Source: Cinnamomum chago (taxonomy: Eukaryota; Streptophyta; Magnoliopsida; Laurales; Lauraceae). Taken from it: 64,000 bases of DNA. Positions 60,666 to 64,000 of the stretch are shown here, piece after piece; position 1 is the first letter of the stretch; every line of letters starts with the position of its first letter. The stretch is taken from NCBI GenBank assembly GCA_038049695.1, contig CP142453.1:1071501-1135500 (forward strand), written 5' to 3'. Position numbers and translations under genes: made by a program. The notes under the pieces were generated by a model that was given only the letters and a program-made list of their open reading frames with translations, searched no databases and was not told the DNA's origin.

Positions 60666-61005
60666 GGGCGTGTTTGGATGTGTGGTGAAGTAAAGTGAGG
60701 TGAGTTAAAACCTCCATTATCCAGACAAGAAAATACAATATGGATCATATCAAAAGTACATAATTTCAAAACTCCCACCATCTTTTCCAAAAAAAAAGTA
60801 AAAAAACATCATTTCTCCACTAAAAGTAAAAAAACTCCACTTTTCTAGACAAAAAGTTAAAAAGATTCCATACCAAACTTCTTTTTTATATTCCATACCA
60901 AACAACTAAAAACAAAATACCATCATAACATCTTATATTTTATTTTCTCTTGATTTGATGTTTCACCTCACCATACTTCAATTCACCATACATCCAAATA
61001 TGTCC
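60666..61005. mobile_element. Tourist-like (PIF/Harbinger) MITE
   Basis: Left end GGGCGTGTTTGGATGTGTGG; right end, reverse-complemented, GGACATATTTGGATGTATGG. It has TAA target duplications at 60663-60665 and 61006-61008. 340 bp, non-coding and AT-rich, with GTGAGGTGA-type subterminal repeats. All features fit the Tourist group. Confidence 0.85.
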
Positions 61006-61174
61006 TAAGGAAATTGCTTAAGACTGTTGATCATGTTTGTTTTTTTCATCAAACAGTGAAACAAATTTGAATTGATTGGCGCTAAACTTGAGGACACCTT
61101 ATATATTTGGCAGTATTTATTTTAAATGTTTCAGATGTCAATAAGTAAGCCCCACTTTGGAGTGGTTTCTTTTA

Positions 61175-61482
61175 TTGGGGGCTGTTTGGTTGAGAAGATT
61201 TAAGAGGATTTCTTTATAGGAGCCTATATACGGTTGAGAGAATTTATGACATGAATTCTTGACATAGTGGGTGGCTGTTTTGGGAATTCTAAATTTCTTG
61301 GTCGATTGAGACTTTAAGGTGAGAATTAGCAGGTCATGTAAAAAGTCACTTTTGGCCGACGAAATTATTGGAATTTTTTAATTCAGAATGCTTATTGACA
61401 TGAGCTTTCTTAGAATTTTGCTTATGGGGGACTGCAATTGGGATCCAAAAATTTCGAAATGTTTGCAACCAAATCAGCCCAA
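61175..61482. mobile_element. Candidate MITE with TTGGG...TTTGGTTG ends
   Basis: Left TTGGGGGCTGTTTGGTTG; right, reverse-complemented, TTGGGCTGATTTGGTTG. The ends pair well apart from a 1-bp length difference, but no target duplication could be matched, so the superfamily is open. Confidence 0.5.
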
Positions 61483-61958
61483 GAGCCTCGTTGGATCCGG
61501 ATTCCATTGCACATTTTTGTTTAAGTGGTTAGAACATACGATCTTGGTGCTCGACAATACAAAGCGTTGCGTATTTTAGCAACAAAACCATAACCTGGAA
61601 GACTCCCCAAGCCAAGCCGAAGAAGAAGCCGACCCCACCACCGACTCTTTAAAAACATTCAATTTCAACCCGACCAATCATCTACATCTCAGACAACAAG
61701 GCCTATGAACCGTCCGATCCTTCACGTGATCGCGTTCCAGTCTCGATAAACAGAAACACATAGATACAAACAACAGTCTTTACGGTCCCAAGATACCTTC
61801 GTCTTCTGTGTGATTTCTAAAACAACCTTAATCACGGGCTCTCCAATCAGCCCACGAAATTTCAACTTCCCCAATCAACAAGATTCCCCTCCCTCTCTCT
61901 CCCTCCCTCTCTATCTGTTTCAATTTGTCACGGGTTGGATAAAAAGTCTTTATAGCAC

Positions 61959-61966
61959 TATAAATA
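61959..61966 (+). promoter_or_regulatory. TATA box of the beta-xylosidase gene
   Basis: TATAAATA stands 62 bp upstream of the start codon. A purine-rich leader (AGTAGAGAGAACAGAG) lies between, giving a short leader of about 30 bases. Confidence 0.65.
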
Positions 61967-62020
61967 AATAGACAAACCACACCCACGCCCAAAGTAGAGA
62001 GAACAGAGCCTCTACAAGTC

Positions 62021-62422
62021 ATGGGGTGCTCTGTTTTCACTCCATTTATAGTCCTGCTCATTTGCTTGGGTTGCAGAGGGGTCTTTTGCCAATCTCCTGT
62101 GTTTGCCTGTGACGTGGTGAAAAATCCGGACGTGGGGGGCTTTGGGTTTTGCAATACATCATTGGAGACTGGAGCTAGAGTGGAGGATTTGGTGAAGAGG
62201 CTGACATTGCAGGAGAAAATTGGGTTCGTGGTGAATAAGGCAGGAGCTGTTGGGAGGCTTGGGATTCCAAGCTATGAGTGGTGGTCTGAGGCATTGCATG
62301 GAGTTTCATATGTGGGGCCTGGGACTCATTTCTCTAGTGTAGTTCCTGGTGCTACGAGCTTTCCTCAAGTTATTTTGACTGCAGCTTCTTTCAATGCGTC
62401 TCTGTTTGAAGCAATTGGCAAG
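62021..62422 (+). CDS. GH3 beta-D-xylosidase (BXL3/BXL4-like), first exon only
   Basis: Exon 1 encodes 134 residues and ends at AAG/GTGAGC; the gene continues past the window. Residues 1-23 are a signal peptide (hydrophobic core [10 protein letters not shown]). FACD (28-31), the LTLQEKIGF helix (61-69), [21 protein letters not shown] (79-99) and [17 protein letters not shown] (109-125) are signatures of the plant GH3 beta-xylosidase/alpha-arabinofuranosidase family. FACDVVKNP and [14 protein letters not shown] favour the BXL3/BXL4 side. The enzyme is secreted to the wall and trims xylan or arabinan side chains. The catalytic Asp and the GH3 C-terminal domain are outside the window. Confidence 0.9.
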
Positions 62423-64000
62423 GTGAGCTTTCCTCTCCCTTTTTTTTTTTTCTCTCTCTCTCTCCTCCTATGAGCATTTTTCTGGATATGTTTCTTCTGT
62501 TTGATGAAGAATGATGATGTCTTGTTATTGGCATTGGTCGATATGTTTGATTCTGATTGGATTTTCATTGAGTAATGAAGTTCTTCTTTGAGATGATATA
62601 TATGCAGGTGTAGTTGGTCAAATGTTGTACATTGGTAGAAACCGAGTTTGTTTTCTATAAATATATTTTCTGAATGAAAGTACTGATTGATTTTTTTGTT
62701 CTGGTATGAACTTTAGAGACTGCTTTGGAGACGCGGAGTAGAAAATTTATGATTAAAAGATGAGAAATGTCTTTTTTTTTTTTTTTTTTGTTTTCTTTGT
62801 GCTAGTTTAGATTTGGTTTATTGTGGTTGATAGCTAATGGGTTTGCTTAAGACTTTCGTTTGTGAATGAGTTTAATTAGAATAGAAAGTTTAAGATTGTT
62901 GCTTGATTAAATTAAAAGCTAATCGCTTCGATAAGTTGAATAACAAGGTGATTGTTGTTTTGTTTTAGTTGGTTCTTCTTTTTCTTGGTTTTAGATGATT
63001 TTAGTTTGTCTAATTCCTTTAGTATGAATGCCTGCTCTGTTTACACCCTTAACATAGGAAAGCCTGCTAAAAATATGATGAAAATGGTCATTCATCTATA
63101 CAGAAGTTATTAATGAATCAACCCCTGGTTCTGATTGGGGTTTCAAGGAATCCAAATGCTTTCAATAATGGGTTTTGGGTTTCTGATTGTGATGCCGGTT
63201 CAATCAATCCTTTTATGGATTTCTAGTATAGGTTTGAAACTTTGACAGCTGGATGTGAAATAGATTGCTGGTTTTCATTAGCATTGCTGCCATTTGCACT
63301 TCAAAAAATGATCAAGATTTACCTGTTAAAACTTAGAACATGTGAATTTAAAGTCTTGTTGATGATAATAAAATGGATGAAGATGGATAAAATGTGTTTG
63401 GGGTTTTCAAAGATTTCTAAAGATTTGAGTCATGTTAACCTCCATCTCTTGATGATTATATGATAAATGCAGCCGTTGGTTTTAATTGGTATATTGAAGT
63501 CTCATTTGCTATATGCATTAATTAAAAAATAAATGAGCTTTTAAGTTCCATTGTTACATCTCCAGAGGAAGTCTTAAATGTGGTTTCGAAGGCAGCCATT
63601 GATGGTAGAGACCTATGACATCTTAATGATGATTAGATTCAGCAAATAGAATTTTGGATATACAAAGAGACAGATTAAGAGCCAACATGGCTTGTATGTG
63701 TACTTTTAGTGGTATTCATCAGCAGGCCCACTTGAACATGCACGATGTGGAATCGGGCCCGGTCACTCATCATCAAGTGGGTCACGGGTATCAGATGGAT
63801 AGACAGTGACAAAGGCAATGATCAATTGTCCTTACTGGACGCAAAATGCAGCACACCTGATGAGGGGACCGTTTTGATTTTTGGACAACAGTATGAAAAA
63901 TATAGATCCCATTTGATGAATGTGTTGGATTTTTGCAAATGCATGACCCATTGAGGCATGTGTTTTCATGAATCTCTTCAATCTGTCTTTGTAAATATGG
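62423..64000 (+). other. First intron of the beta-xylosidase gene, running past the window end
   Basis: Starts GTGAGC with a T-rich stretch at 62440-62455. The expected next exon (family sequence VVS-EARAMYN) was not found in any frame up to 64000, so intron 1 is at least 1.58 kb. This is long for the family, which often has intron 1 of a few hundred bases. Confidence 0.6.

Noticed and set aside
60515-60790. 91-residue minus-strand frame with HFTSPHIQTRPYHSFHQ
   Set aside because: It overlaps the Tourist-like MITE at 60666-61005 and has no domain.
1-64000. CRISPR arrays, operons, canonical tRNA or rRNA genes
   Set aside because: None present; the tRNA-like boxes found all belong to SINE-type insertions with A-rich or simple-repeat tails.

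Overview
The window is nuclear DNA from a flowering plant. Its few genes have plant-specific orthologues and plant-type introns, and they sit in AT-rich sequence full of plant transposon families (Harbinger, hAT, CACTA-like and TA-targeting MITEs, Copia and Gypsy remnants, tRNA-derived SINEs, RNase-H-bearing LINE tails). No organelle, bacterial or CRISPR-like content was seen. The many short GTGGGGCCCAC-like intergenic strings suggest a magnoliid or other early-diverging angiosperm, but that is only an impression.

Layout. 0-10 kb is a transposon cluster: a Harbinger-like element (3-3220) holding an hAT MITE and a solo LTR, then a decayed Ale/Retrofit-type Copia element (3461-8535) holding two MITEs, then a second CACTA-like MITE and an hAT MITE. 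10.3-10.8 kb has a two-exon gene for a small secreted or membrane LEA-like protein. 14.9-15.2 kb has an intronless SAUR-like gene. 17.9-19.9 kb (minus) encodes a WRKY19-type Cys/His-repeat protein; its likely promoter and noncoding first exon lie near 22.9-23.2 kb. That promoter/first-exon block is repeated as an almost perfect 599-bp inverted copy at 24.4-25.0 kb. 26.4-34.4 kb (minus) is a complete nine-exon ABCF5 (GCN5-type ABC-F) gene, with a tandem duplication that copied the end of exon 7 and its splice donor into the next intron. 38.3-40.9 kb (minus) is an intronless E-class PPR gene close to Arabidopsis At4g39530. 41-62 kb holds no convincing gene; it carries SINE, LINE, hAT, LTR and MITE remnants, including a row of elements in (TA)n tracts at 59-60.1 kb. 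At 62.0 kb a GH3 beta-xylosidase gene begins, and only its first exon lies in the window.

The genes are unrelated single-copy loci: transcriptional regulation, probable translation-associated ABC-F function, organelle RNA editing, auxin-type growth response and cell-wall hydrolysis. No operon or gene-cluster logic was seen. The novelty lies in local rearrangements (inverted promoter duplication, partial exon duplication, palindromic MITEs in both orientations, serial insertion in TA microsatellites) rather than in a new multi-gene system.
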